Shown: positions 42,917-51,438 of the stretch, piece by piece
How the letters are laid out: the number at the start of each line of letters is the position of its first letter
How positions within the stretch are numbered: position 1 is the first letter of the stretch
Origin: CAZXWK01 sp964644675
Lineage (GTDB): Bacteria; Actinomycetota; Coriobacteriia; Anaerosomatales; JAAXUF01
Direction of reading: 5' to 3'
Assembly: GCA_964644675.1 (NCBI GenBank)
Contig: CAZXWK010000008.1
Coordinates: forward strand, 1 to 62,720
DNA length: 62,720 bases
Notes under the pieces: generated by a model
Told to the model about the DNA's origin: nothing
What the model saw: only the letters and a program-made list of their open reading frames with translations
The model's database searches: none
Made by a program: the position numbers and the translations under genes

Positions 42917-43348
42917 TCAGCCCTCGGTGACCTCGACGAGCTCAATCTCGAAGGTGAGGTCCTGGCCCGCCAGGGGGTGGTTGAAGTCGAGCACGATCTC
43001 CTCGTCGGTGACCTCGGCGATGGTCGCGGGAACGCGCTCGCCATTGGGGCCGCCCAGCTCGACGGCCCATCCGACCTGCGGATCGGCGTCCGGCGGGAAC
43101 GCGTCGCGGGGGAACGTCTGCAGGCCTTCGGGCTGGTGCTCCCCGTACGCCTCCGCAGCCGGGATGGTGACGGTCACGCTCTCGCCGGGCTCGAGCTTGA
43201 GTACCGCGGCGTCGAATCCGGGGATGACCTGACCCGTGCCGACCTCGAACTCCAACGGTTCGCGCCCGGCGCTGCTGTCGAACTCCGAGCCGTCTGCGAG
43301 CGTGCCACGGTAGTGCACGCGCACGGTGTCGCCGTTCTTGGGTGCCAT
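42917..43348 (-). CDS. FKBP-type peptidyl-prolyl isomerase, SlyD-like
   Basis: A 143-residue prolyl isomerase and chaperone. ATG 43348 with GGAGG upstream. FKBP motifs: VRVHYRGTLADGSEFDSS, GTGQVIPGFDAAVLKLEPGE and an IF-type insert-in-flap (EAYGEHQPEGLQTFPRDAF), with FNHPLAGQDLTFEIEL at the end. It lacks the His-rich metal tail of E. coli SlyD. Cytoplasmic protein folding role is expected. Confidence 0.93.
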   Translation of the reverse strand: MAPKNGDTVRVHYRGTLADGSEFDSSAGREPLEFEVGTGQVIPGFDAAVLKLEPGESVTVTIPAAEAYGEHQPEGLQTFPRDAFPPDADPQVGWAVELGGPNGERVPATIAEVTDEEIVLDFNHPLAGQDLTFEIELVEVTEG

Positions 43349-43465
43349 AGGGGATGCCTCCTCGAGGCCGATTGATGATGAGCTTGCTTCGGTCACTGTA
43401 CCCGAACTCGGGAGTAGAATGAGCGCTACGGACAGCCGTCCGACCGGCAAGACGGCGGTGTTGCG

Positions 43466-43687
43466 GTGCCAGAACACGATCCCTTCGCTCCGGTACGCGG
43501 CAAGTGCAAGTGGTGGCGCGAGATCCCCAGCGAAGAAGACAAGTACGACGTGCGGCTCAAGGAGCACGAGAAGTCGGTCTACTGCTCCTGCTTCGTCGAG
43601 GGCAAGGGCTGGTCGTTCACGCGCGGGGACATCCCCTCCGACTGCCCCGACGCCCGTGGCTGCCGCTACTACATCAAGAACGTGTAG
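43466..43687 (+). CDS. Small Cys-containing hypothetical protein
   Basis: A 73-residue protein, GTG 43466, with only a weak ribosome site (GGCGGTG). Five cysteines in spaced positions (KCKWW, YCSCF, DCPD, GCRYY) suggest a small zinc or Fe-S fold; aromatic residues are abundant. It lies 45 bases before mutY on the same strand and might be co-transcribed. No family recognised. Confidence 0.6.
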   Translation: MPEHDPFAPVRGKCKWWREIPSEEDKYDVRLKEHEKSVYCSCFVEGKGWSFTRGDIPSDCPDARGCRYYIKNV

Positions 43688-43732
43688 CGCGCCTCGCTGC
43701 CGCCCGCGCCGCCGGCGCGGTACCATGCCCGC

Positions 43733-44629
43733 ATGACTCGCCGAGACACCACGGACACGCTCGATCTCGCTCCGTTCGTCGCCACCGTCGCCGAGAAGGG
43801 CCGCGAGCTCTATCGCGACTTCCCGTGGCGGCGCACGCACGACCCCTACGACGTGCTCGTGAGCGAGGTCATGCTCCAGCAGACGCAGGTCTCGCGCGTC
43901 GAGAAGCGCTACGAGGACTGGCTTGCCGACTTCCCTACGCTCGACGCGCTCGCCGCCGCGCCGCTCGAGGCGGTGCTGCGTTCGTGGCAGGGCATGGGCT
44001 ACAACCGCCGCGCCATAGCCCTGAAGCGCGCCGCCGAGACGATCGTCGCCGAACACGCCGCTCGCGGTCTGGACGGCGAGCCGCGCGTTCCCGACGACGA
44101 GGCGGAGCTCCGGGCGTTGCCCGGAATCGGCCCGGCGACTGCGGCCGGCGTGCTCGCGTTCGCGTTCGGCCGGCCGGCGGTCTATCTGGAGACGAACGTG
44201 CGGGCGGTCTTCCTCCACGAGCTGTTCTCGGACAGCGACGGCGTGCCCGATCGCGACATCGTGCCGCTCGTGGAGGCCGCCGTCGCGCAGGCCCAGGCGC
44301 AGGGGATCCCGCCGCGGGACTGGTACTACGCGCTGCTCGACTACGGGGCGCACCTGAAGCGCACGCTTCCCAACCCCTCGCGGCGCAGCGCGCACCACAC
44401 CCGGCAGTCACGGTTCGAGGGCTCTCGGCGCCAGAAGCGGGCCTGGCTGTTGCGCGCGGTGATGGCCGAGCCGGGGCTCGGTACCGGCGACTACGCCGCG
44501 GAGCTCGCGGTGGCCGAGCGGGCCGCCGGCAGGGACGCTCCGGAGGTCTCGGAGGTCCGCGACGTGCTCGAGTCGCTGGCGGCCGAGGGCTTCCTCACCG
44601 GTGACGAAGGCCACTGGTTCGTGGCCTGA
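43733..44629 (+). CDS. MutY-like HhH-GPD DNA glycosylase without Fe-S cluster
   Basis: A 298-residue adenine glycosylase-like protein. The first catalytic acid E45 is in EVMLQQTQVSRV, the helix-hairpin-helix is LPGIGPATAAG (129-139). Where E. coli MutY has the catalytic Asp (LDGNVKR), this protein has YLETNVRAVF with E153. It contains no cysteine at all, so the usual [4Fe-4S] loop is absent, and the C-terminal NUDIX-like 8-oxoG recognition domain is missing, replaced by a winged-helix-like 80-residue tail. It presumably excises a damaged or mispaired base, but adenine opposite 8-oxoG is not assured. Confidence 0.82.
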   Translation: MTRRDTTDTLDLAPFVATVAEKGRELYRDFPWRRTHDPYDVLVSEVMLQQTQVSRVEKRYEDWLADFPTLDALAAAPLEAVLRSWQGMGYNRRAIALKRAAETIVAEHAARGLDGEPRVPDDEAELRALPGIGPATAAGVLAFAFGRPAVYLETNVRAVFLHELFSDSDGVPDRDIVPLVEAAVAQAQAQGIPPRDWYYALLDYGAHLKRTLPNPSRRSAHHTRQSRFEGSRRQKRAWLLRAVMAEPGLGTGDYAAELAVAERAAGRDAPEVSEVRDVLESLAAEGFLTGDEGHWFVA

Positions 44630-44699
44630 ACGCTCGCGGTGTGAGGTGCGTCACGGGATTCACGGAATCTCGACGACTCGCGGCATCATGTCCCGCCCC

Positions 44700-44836
44700 G
44701 GGCCTGCCGAATAGAAGGGCAGGGACCCGGTGAAACGCCGAAGGCAGGGCCCCGGGCGCCGGATCCACCTCGGCTGCGGGCGCCACACAAACATGCAGCA
44801 GCCGACGGGACCCGCGAGACGATCGTCTCGCGGGTC
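44700..44836 (+). ncRNA. Structured intergenic segment, candidate small RNA
   Basis: Between mutY and larC lies a 260-base stretch without a gene. Within it the plus strand can form CCTGCC/GGCAGG with an AATAGAA loop, CCCGG/CCGGG around TGAAACGCCGAAGG, CGGCTGC (44771-44777) with GCAGCCG (44798-44804), and ends in a 28-base perfect palindrome at 44809-44836 with GATC in its centre. That final hairpin could terminate transcription from either side. I recognise no RNA family. Confidence 0.35.
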
Positions 44837-44890
44837 GTTCTTCGTCTCGGGTCCGGGAGCGTCGCGTGGTCGGTCGTGCGGCGTACGCGG

Positions 44891-46072
44891 CTACTGCGGG
44901 TCGCGCGCAGACCGCTCGGCGGCGGCGCGTATCGCGTCGGCCACGTGCGCGTAGCTCAACCCGGTGCGCAGCGCGATCGCCGCGACGTCGTCGTGCTCGG
45001 GCCGCGCGCGTCCGGCCCCGAGCTTCACGCGGGCCGGTCCCCACTCGGTCTCGACCTCGACGACCTCGCGCTCGGCCACCAAACGCGGCAGCTCGGTCCG
45101 GCGCACCCCCAGGGTGCCGGTCAGGGCGACGAGCCGAGAGGCGAGCGCCTCCGCGGCCTCGGCGGCGCACAGGACGCTCAGCGTGACCGCGAGCCGGCCC
45201 TTCTTCATCACGATCGGCGTCTGCCACACGTCGAGCGCGCCCGCCGAGAGGAGCTGCTCGGCGGCGAACGCGACGGCCTCGGGCGACAGGTGGTCGACGT
45301 TGCTCTCGAGCAGCGTGACCGTCTCGGCGGTGAGGGCGGGGTCCGGCGGCGCGGGATCGCCGAGGATGATGCGGCAGACGTTGGGGCAGCCGATGTCGCG
45401 CGTGCCGGCGCCATAGCCGATGCCGAGCGGCGTCATCGGCGGGATGATCCGATAGCCCGAGGCGAGCGTCGTCACCAGGGCGGCGCCGGTCGGTGTGGTG
45501 AGCTCGCCCTCGGCGGGGCCCGCGACGACCGGCACGTCGACGAGCAGCGCCGCGGTCGCGGGAGCCGGGACAGGGAGCACGCCGTGCGAGGTCTCGACCG
45601 TCCCCGAGCCCACCGCGATGCGGCTCACGGCGAGCTCGGTCACGCCCAGGGCGTGCAGCCCCGCGCAGACGCCGACGATGTCGACGATCGAGTCGATCGC
45701 GCCGACCTCGTGGAAGTGCACGTCCGCCGGGTCGACCCCGTGTGCGGCCGCCTCGGCCTCCGCGAGCGCCTCGAAGGTCCGGAGGGCCGCGTCGCGCACG
45801 GGCTCCGGCAGGTCAGCGGCGTGGATCAGGCGCTCGATGTCGGCCCAGGTCCGCGAGTGGGGCTCGTGCGCCGCGGTCACGCGCACGCCGACCGCGGTCA
45901 CACCTCGCGAGACGACGCGCTCGACCGCGACCCGCGCCTCGGGCGCGAGCGAGGCGACGATCGCGCGAAGGTGCTCGGCGGTGAAGTCGCCGCTCGTCTC
46001 GCCGACGTCGAGGACCGCGCCCAGGAACTTGTCGCCCGAGACGCCCGTCGAGCAGTCGAGGTAGCCGATCAC
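44891..46072 (-). CDS. larC: Nickel-pincer cofactor biosynthesis protein LarC
   Basis: A 393-residue CTP-dependent nickel insertase; GTG 46072 overlaps the LarB stop (GTGA). LarC hallmarks: YLDCSTGVSGDKFLGAV at the start, DVHFHEVGAIDSIVDIVG, LPVPAPATAALL, ELTTPTGAALVTTLA, and later ESNVDHLSPE and VWQTPIVMKKGRLAVTL. In Lactobacillus the protein is made from two frames by slippage; here it is a single frame. With LarB it makes the cofactor of lactate racemase-type enzymes. No larE or larA is in the window. Confidence 0.94.
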   Translation of the reverse strand: MIGYLDCSTGVSGDKFLGAVLDVGETSGDFTAEHLRAIVASLAPEARVAVERVVSRGVTAVGVRVTAAHEPHSRTWADIERLIHAADLPEPVRDAALRTFEALAEAEAAAHGVDPADVHFHEVGAIDSIVDIVGVCAGLHALGVTELAVSRIAVGSGTVETSHGVLPVPAPATAALLVDVPVVAGPAEGELTTPTGAALVTTLASGYRIIPPMTPLGIGYGAGTRDIGCPNVCRIILGDPAPPDPALTAETVTLLESNVDHLSPEAVAFAAEQLLSAGALDVWQTPIVMKKGRLAVTLSVLCAAEAAEALASRLVALTGTLGVRRTELPRLVAEREVVEVETEWGPARVKLGAGRARPEHDDVAAIALRTGLSYAHVADAIRAAAERSARDPQ

Positions 46073-46905
46073 GAGTCGGCCGCCTGCGGGTCGCCTGTGC
46101 CGGCATCCGGCGCGCCGTCCTGGCCGTTCGCGAACCGCGCCGGCGGGCGGTTGACGCGGCTTGCGAGCACGGCGGCTCCGAAGCCGTTGTCGATGTTGAC
46201 GACGCCGATGCCGCCGGCGCACGAGTTCAGCATGGTGAGCAGCGCCGAGACGCCGCCGAAGTTCGCGCCGTAGCCCACGCTCGTGGGTACCGCCACGACG
46301 GGTACGTCCACGAGCCCGGCGACCAGCGAGGGCAGTGCGCCTTCCATGCCGGCGACTGCCACGATGACGCGCGCAGAGCGTAGCGTGTCGGTGTGCGCGA
46401 GAAGCCGGTGGATGCCCGCGACGCCCACGTCGTAGAGGCGCGTCACGCGCGAGCCCATGACCTCGGCCGAGATCGCGGCCTCCTCGGCGACGGGGATGTC
46501 GGCCGTGCCACCGGTCGCCACTACGATGTGGCCGTCAGCCGGCCGCACTGCTCGGCGGTCGACGACGATGAGCCGCGCGGCCTCGTGCCACTGGGCATCG
46601 GACGCGATCTCGACCGTGGCCGAGAAGTGCTCCGGCGTGGCCCGGGTCGCGAGAAGCACGTCGCCGTGCGCGAGGATCTCCTCGGCGATCGCTGCGACCT
46701 GCGCGGGCGTCTTGCCCTGACAGAACACGACCTCGGTGAAGCCGGTGCGCAGTGCGCGATGGTGGTCGACGCGTGCGTCGGTACCTCCGGATTCGGCCTC
46801 TACCTCGGCGAAGGGGAGCACTTCGAGCCGGCGTGCGGCCTCGTCGGGCGAGACGGTGCCGAGCGATACCGCTTGCAGGAGCGAGATGAGACGGTCGGGG
46901 TCCAT
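46069..46905 (-). CDS. larB: Nickel-pincer cofactor biosynthesis protein LarB
   Basis: A 278-residue carboxylase/hydrolase acting on nicotinic acid adenine dinucleotide. Start at ATG 46905 is preferred to ATG 46920 because GGAG lies six bases upstream of it. Family motifs: DHHRALRTGFTEVVFCQGKT, VATGGTADIPVAEEAA, VAGMEGALPSLVAG, PTSVGYGANFGGVSALLTML and GIGVVNIDNGFGAA (PurE-like fold). It overlaps larC, so the two are coupled. It diverges from the GGDEF gene. Confidence 0.95.
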   Translation of the reverse strand: MDPDRLISLLQAVSLGTVSPDEAARRLEVLPFAEVEAESGGTDARVDHHRALRTGFTEVVFCQGKTPAQVAAIAEEILAHGDVLLATRATPEHFSATVEIASDAQWHEAARLIVVDRRAVRPADGHIVVATGGTADIPVAEEAAISAEVMGSRVTRLYDVGVAGIHRLLAHTDTLRSARVIVAVAGMEGALPSLVAGLVDVPVVAVPTSVGYGANFGGVSALLTMLNSCAGGIGVVNIDNGFGAAVLASRVNRPPARFANGQDGAPDAGTGDPQAADS

Positions 46906-46956
46906 CGGTCTCCGAGTCATGTGTCGGGGAACGGGCAGGTGAGCACGGGGGCTCGG

Positions 46957-46962
46957 CTATAC
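46957..46962 (+). promoter_or_regulatory. -10 element for the GGDEF gene
   Basis: TATACT lies about 56 bases before the start codon, within TCGGCTATACTT. The same 12-base string occurs upstream of serS. No clear -35 is visible. Confidence 0.45.
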
Positions 46963-47018
46963 TTGTACCACGACCGGGCGACCCCGCCCCGTCTCGGCCG
47001 GGCGTGACGGGAGTGTGT

Positions 47019-48533
47019 GTGAGCGCCAGCTTCGTGCGCAGGAGACTGAACGACGACGAGCGTGCATATGCATATGCACGTCTCGTCCTCACGGGGCTCC
47101 TGCTGGTCCTCTACCTCGAGTTCGTGACTCCGGCGCTCTCGGCGTATCGGCTGATCTACGGCATCGCGCTACTGGTGTTCATCTTGGATGGGCTCGGGCT
47201 GGGCGCGTCCATCCACTTCACGCAGGTGCAACCCTCGCGGGCGATGCTCGGCGTGCTTGCGCCGGACCTCATCGCGATCGCACTGTTCTCTTACGCGTTC
47301 TATCCCGTGGGCGACGCGTTCTATCCCGTATGCGTGCTCATGGTGACTATGTACGCGCTCGTGCTCGACCAGAGGGCGTCCTATCTCGCGTCGCTCGCGA
47401 TCGCGTTCGCCTACGTCGTGGGCCAGGTGCCCCCGCACGTATTCGGTCTCAGCGAGATCCTGGTCTACGCGCTGAAGACGGTCGCCTTGGTCGCGACGGG
47501 GGTCGTGGTCGCGAACTCGGTCGCGAAGAACCGTTCGCGGCAGGCCGACGCGCTCGCCGAGGCAGCCGCGAGAGAGGCGCTGAACGACCAGCTCCAGCGC
47601 CGCGTCGCCGAGCTCCAAGCGGTGTCCGAGATCACCGAGATCATCCACTCATCGCTCGAGTTCGACCGCGTCGGCCCCGTCGTGCTCGACATCGTCTCCA
47701 AGGCGATCGGCGTCGAATCGTGCTGCCTGTTCGTCATCGACAAGCAGAAGTCCGAGACGCTGTTCTCGGCGAGTGTCGGCACTCTGGGCCCCGTCGCTGG
47801 GCAGCCCCCCGTCCGCGGTTTCGAAGACGCTTCGAGCACGCCGTTCTCGTGCGCGCCGGTCTTCGACCACCTCAACATGATGGTGCTGTTCTGTGCGAGC
47901 ACCGAGGACATGGCGTCGCTCTCGGACGAGGATCGTCTGGTGATCGGCGCGGTGGCCAGCGAGCTGGTCGTGGCCGTCGAGAACTCGCGGCTCTACAAGC
48001 TCACCAAGCGGCTCGCGATCACCGACGAGCTGACCGGACTCGCCAACTACCGGCACCTGCAGCAGCGCCTCGACGAGGAGATCGGCCGAGCGTCCCGCTA
48101 CTCGAAGTTCGTCTCGCTGCTCATGATCGACGCCGACGACTTCAAGGGCTTCAACGACACGCACGGCCACATCGCGGGCGACGTCGCGCTCTCGGAATTC
48201 GGCGACCTGCTGCGCAACGCGCTGCGCGAGGTGGACCTCGCGGCGCGCTACGGCGGCGAGGAGTTCTCCGTCGTGCTTCCTGAGACCGACGGCGCCGGCG
48301 CCTACATCGTCGCCGAGAAGATTCGCGAGTCCATCGCGCGCCACCAGTTCGCCGACCAGGACGGCGTGCGCAACTGCTCGATCACGGTCAGCATCGGCGT
48401 CGCCACCTATCCCACCCACGCGTGGGACAAGGAATCGCTGCTGCGCGAGGCCGACGACGCGCTCTACAACGCGAAGAGCATTGGGAAGAACCGAGTGAAG
48501 ACGCCCATCCGCGCCGCGGACGGCCGGGACTAG
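47019..48533 (+). CDS. Membrane diguanylate cyclase: MASE-like TM region, GAF-like, GGDEF
   Basis: About 504 residues. Start GTG 47019 is chosen for ACGGGAG five bases upstream. Residues 20-170 hold about six membrane segments. A coiled-coil (DALAEAAAREALNDQLQRRVAEL) leads to a GAF-like domain (about 205-325, with SCCLFVIDKQ). The GGDEF domain has DDFKGFNDTHGH, an intact GGEEF active loop (RYGGEEFSVVLPE) and an I-site RxxD five residues before it (REVD). It should make cyclic-di-GMP with feedback inhibition. Confidence 0.92.
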   Translation: MSASFVRRRLNDDERAYAYARLVLTGLLLVLYLEFVTPALSAYRLIYGIALLVFILDGLGLGASIHFTQVQPSRAMLGVLAPDLIAIALFSYAFYPVGDAFYPVCVLMVTMYALVLDQRASYLASLAIAFAYVVGQVPPHVFGLSEILVYALKTVALVATGVVVANSVAKNRSRQADALAEAAAREALNDQLQRRVAELQAVSEITEIIHSSLEFDRVGPVVLDIVSKAIGVESCCLFVIDKQKSETLFSASVGTLGPVAGQPPVRGFEDASSTPFSCAPVFDHLNMMVLFCASTEDMASLSDEDRLVIGAVASELVVAVENSRLYKLTKRLAITDELTGLANYRHLQQRLDEEIGRASRYSKFVSLLMIDADDFKGFNDTHGHIAGDVALSEFGDLLRNALREVDLAARYGGEEFSVVLPETDGAGAYIVAEKIRESIARHQFADQDGVRNCSITVSIGVATYPTHAWDKESLLREADDALYNAKSIGKNRVKTPIRAADGRD

Positions 48534-48548
48534 GACGGAGAGACGGGC

Positions 48549-49367
48549 ATGGCTCGCTACGCATTCCTCGGACCGGCAGGGACCTTCTCGGAGGAGGCGC
48601 TGTTCCGGCTCGCCATCGACGACGTCGAGCCGTTCGAGTGCTCCTCGATCCCCGAGGTCTTCGAGGCGGTCGACCGCGGACGCGCGGACGCCGGCGTGGT
48701 GCCCATCGAGAACTCGATCGAGGGCTCCGTCTCGGCGACGCTCGACGGGCTCGTCTTCGACAGCCAGCTCGAGATCCAGCAGGAGCTCGTGCTCGACATC
48801 CACTTCTCGCTGGTCGCGGCGCCCGGGACGACCATGGCGCAGGTGACGTCCGTCGTCGCCCACCCGCAGGCGAGCGGGCAGTGCCGGCGCTGGCTCGAGC
48901 GCAACCTCCCCGGCCGGCCGGTCGTCGCCGCCAACTCCAACGCCGAGGCGGTGCGCACCGCGGTCGCGAGTCCCGGCGTCGCGGCCGTCGGCCCCTCGAT
49001 CGCCGCCGAGCTCTACGGCGCCGACGTGCTCGAGTCCGGCGTCGAGGACTACGCGGGAAACCAGACACGATTCGTCGTCATTGGCCGAGGGATCCGCGAG
49101 CGCACCGGGAGCGACAAGACGTCGCTCGCGCTGTTCATGAAGCAGGACAAGCCGGGCGCGTTGCTGATGATCCTCTCGGAGTTCGCCTACGGCGAGATCA
49201 ACCTGACCAAGATCCAGTCGAGGCCGACCAAGCGCCAGCTGGGCGACTACATGTTCTTCGTCGACCTCGAGGGCCACGTCGAGGACGCGAACGTGAAGAC
49301 GGCGCTCGACTGCCTGCGCCTGAAGCTGCGCGAGGTGCGCGTGCTGGGGAGCTACCCGAAGGCGTAG
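48549..49367 (+). CDS. pheA: Prephenate dehydratase with ACT domain
   Basis: A 272-residue enzyme that converts prephenate to phenylpyruvate for phenylalanine. ATG 48549, 15 bases after the GGDEF stop, behind GGAGA. Catalytic domain: FLGPAGTFSEEAL, GVVPIENSIEGSV and NQTRFVVIG, where Thr-Arg-Phe is the catalytic motif. ACT regulatory domain from about 195: LFMKQDKPGALLMILSEFA and IQSRPTKRQLGDYMFFVD, the Phe-binding ESRP-like segment having Gln at its first position. Confidence 0.95.
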   Translation: MARYAFLGPAGTFSEEALFRLAIDDVEPFECSSIPEVFEAVDRGRADAGVVPIENSIEGSVSATLDGLVFDSQLEIQQELVLDIHFSLVAAPGTTMAQVTSVVAHPQASGQCRRWLERNLPGRPVVAANSNAEAVRTAVASPGVAAVGPSIAAELYGADVLESGVEDYAGNQTRFVVIGRGIRERTGSDKTSLALFMKQDKPGALLMILSEFAYGEINLTKIQSRPTKRQLGDYMFFVDLEGHVEDANVKTALDCLRLKLREVRVLGSYPKA

Positions 49368-49400
49368 CTGTCGCGACCGCAGGACCCGCGGGCGACCCGT

Positions 49401-49862
49401 CTAGCGCCGGGTGTAGACGCGCCCTGAGTCGTAGACGCCCTCGACCTTCTTGAGCTTGTCGACGATCGCGTCTTCCGAGCCGAGCGGGACGGTCACGACG
49501 AAGCGGCCGCCGCCCATGTTGGTGACGGGTGCATCGGCGACACCGGCGACCGATAGCACGCCGTCGATGGGCGTGTCCTGGGCGACCCACACCGACACCG
49601 AGCCCGGTACGGCGAGCAGCCCCGTGACCGAGACGATCTCCTTGCCCCCGCCGTCGGTGGAACCCTTGCTCTCGTTGCCGCCGCATCCGCGGAGCATCAG
49701 GAAGACCAGCACGATGATGACGATGACCGCGATGAGGGCGAGCAGTCCCCAGAGGCTGCGGCGATCGCCGCGGTCCCGGTCTTCCTCGCTCGAAGGATCG
49801 AGCTGCGGTTCGTCCGCCTCCGGCGCCGGTTCGGCGACAGGCTGGACGGGCTCGTCGGACAT
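49401..49862 (-). CDS. Single-pass membrane protein of unknown function
   Basis: A 153-residue protein, ATG 49862 with GGAGGGGGAA upstream. Acidic Pro/Glu-rich N-terminus (1-40), one membrane helix (LWGLLALIAVIVIIVLVFLM), then an external domain of about 90 residues (VSVWVAQDTPIDGVLSVAG; GRFVVTVPLGSEDAIVDKLKK) with beta-alpha-beta layout reminiscent of FtsX extracellular or ferredoxin-like folds. Converges on pheA. Function not recognised. Confidence 0.7.
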   Translation of the reverse strand: MSDEPVQPVAEPAPEADEPQLDPSSEEDRDRGDRRSLWGLLALIAVIVIIVLVFLMLRGCGGNESKGSTDGGGKEIVSVTGLLAVPGSVSVWVAQDTPIDGVLSVAGVADAPVTNMGGGRFVVTVPLGSEDAIVDKLKKVEGVYDSGRVYTRR

Positions 49863-50053
49863 CGTGCTTCCCCCTCCGCGAATCGAAAGTCCACCTGACC
49901 GTGAGTATATCCCAGCCGCTTCGGGCAGCTGCTGCGGGCGGTCGCCGAGCTGACGAACGGTATCGCGTCTCAGGCGAGAAATCGGCATACTGAATGCGCG
50001 TCATACGCGCAACTTATCAGTGCGGCGGCCTACGTGCCGCGAAAGGAGATCCG

Positions 50054-51340
50054 ATGAGCGACGACACAACGGTAGTCGACTACCACCCGATGTGGGAGGA
50101 GCTCGGCCTCGATCTGCCCACGCACGACGCGCTGCTTGGCGCCGTGGGGCAGATGTACGGCGACGCGTTCCTGACCCAGGAGAACCGTCCCGAAGGCATG
50201 GGCTACCTCGACTTCGTGATGAGCGAGGTTCACGGCCTGCGCGTGAAGGAGCTCCACGACTTCCGCGCGACCGGCGGCAAGGTGGTCGGCACGTTCTGTT
50301 TGTACGTTCCCGAGGAGATCGTCCGTGCCGCCGGCGGCTGGTGCGTCGGCCTGTGTGCCGGCGCCGAGTTCGGCTACGACGAGGCCGAGCGGATCATGCC
50401 GCGCAACACCTGCGCGCTCATCAAGTCGTTCATGGGCTTCGAGCTCACGAGCGTCTGCCCCTACATCCGCGAGGCTGACCTGATCGTCGGCGAGACCACG
50501 TGCGACGGCAAGAAGAAGGCGTACGAGCTGCTCGGCGAGATGCGCAACGTCTACGTCATGGAGCTTCCGCAGATGAAGCGGCCGCAGGACGTCGCGTTCT
50601 ACCGCGGCGAACTCGACGAGTTCCGCGGCAAGGTCGAGGCGCTCACCGGCAAGGCGCTGACCGCCGAGACGCTCAAGGCCGCCATCAAGGAGGTCAACGA
50701 CAAGCGCCGCGCCCTGCAGCGCATCGCCGCGACGCGTGCCGCCAAGCCGGCCCCGATCAGCGGCAAGGACGCGCTGCTCGCCACGCAGGTCGCCTTCTAC
50801 GACGACGTGCCCCGCTACACCCAGATGATGAACAAGCTCGCCGACGAGCTCGAGCAGCGCGTCGCCGACGGCGTGGGCGTGGCCGATGCGGGCGCCAAGC
50901 GCATTCTCATCACCGGCACCCCGATGGCGCTCCCCAACTGGAAGCTCCACGACATCATCGAGAAGGCCGGCGGCGTCGTTGTCGGCGAGGAGATGTGCAC
51001 CGGTTCGCGCTACTACGACACCCTCGTACCCGAGGACGGCGAGACCGTCGAGGAGATGCTCGATGCGCTGGCCGAGAAGTACATGGACATCAACTGCGCG
51101 TGCTTCACGCCCAACCAGGGCCGCATGGACGACATCGTGCGGATGGCCAAGGAGTACAACGCGGACGGCGTCATCGACTACGCCCTGAACTTCTGCGCCA
51201 CGTACCAGGCCGAGGCGTTCACCGTCGAGAAGACGCTGCAGGAAGCCGGCATCCCGGTCATGAAGATCGACACCGACTACTCGGCCGAGGACATCGGCCA
51301 GCTTTCGACGCGCGTCGAGGCATTCCTCGAGATGGTCTAG
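50054..51340 (+). CDS. 2-hydroxyacyl-CoA dehydratase-like Fe-S protein, possible double-cubane cluster protein
   Basis: A 428-residue HgdB/BcrC-family protein, ATG 50054 with AAAGGAGAT upstream. Conserved cysteines include GTFCLYVPEEIV, GWCVGLCAG, PRNTCALIKS, SVCPY, GETTCDGKKK, EEMCTGSRYY, INCACFTPNQGR and NFCATYQ. True dehydratases need two such subunits; here there is only one with one activase, the gene layout of the double-cubane cluster proteins (DCCP; E. coli YjiM/YjiL). These use ATP to reach very low potential and reduce small substrates. That assignment is inference. Confidence 0.85.
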   Translation: MSDDTTVVDYHPMWEELGLDLPTHDALLGAVGQMYGDAFLTQENRPEGMGYLDFVMSEVHGLRVKELHDFRATGGKVVGTFCLYVPEEIVRAAGGWCVGLCAGAEFGYDEAERIMPRNTCALIKSFMGFELTSVCPYIREADLIVGETTCDGKKKAYELLGEMRNVYVMELPQMKRPQDVAFYRGELDEFRGKVEALTGKALTAETLKAAIKEVNDKRRALQRIAATRAAKPAPISGKDALLATQVAFYDDVPRYTQMMNKLADELEQRVADGVGVADAGAKRILITGTPMALPNWKLHDIIEKAGGVVVGEEMCTGSRYYDTLVPEDGETVEEMLDALAEKYMDINCACFTPNQGRMDDIVRMAKEYNADGVIDYALNFCATYQAEAFTVEKTLQEAGIPVMKIDTDYSAEDIGQLSTRVEAFLEMV

Positions 51341-51438
51341 GGGAGCCGCGAGCGTCCGCTAGCACACGGTTCGGTATTCTGGCGGCGGGGCGGCTACGGT
51401 GAGCGCCCCGCCGCACTTCGATAGCAGGGAGCACGTAC

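Noticed and set aside
44700..44808. Possible cobalamin riboswitch
   Set aside because: GGTGAAA and nearby CC pairs recall the cobalamin core, but the ACTGT and B12-box strings are absent and neither neighbour gene is oriented as a target.
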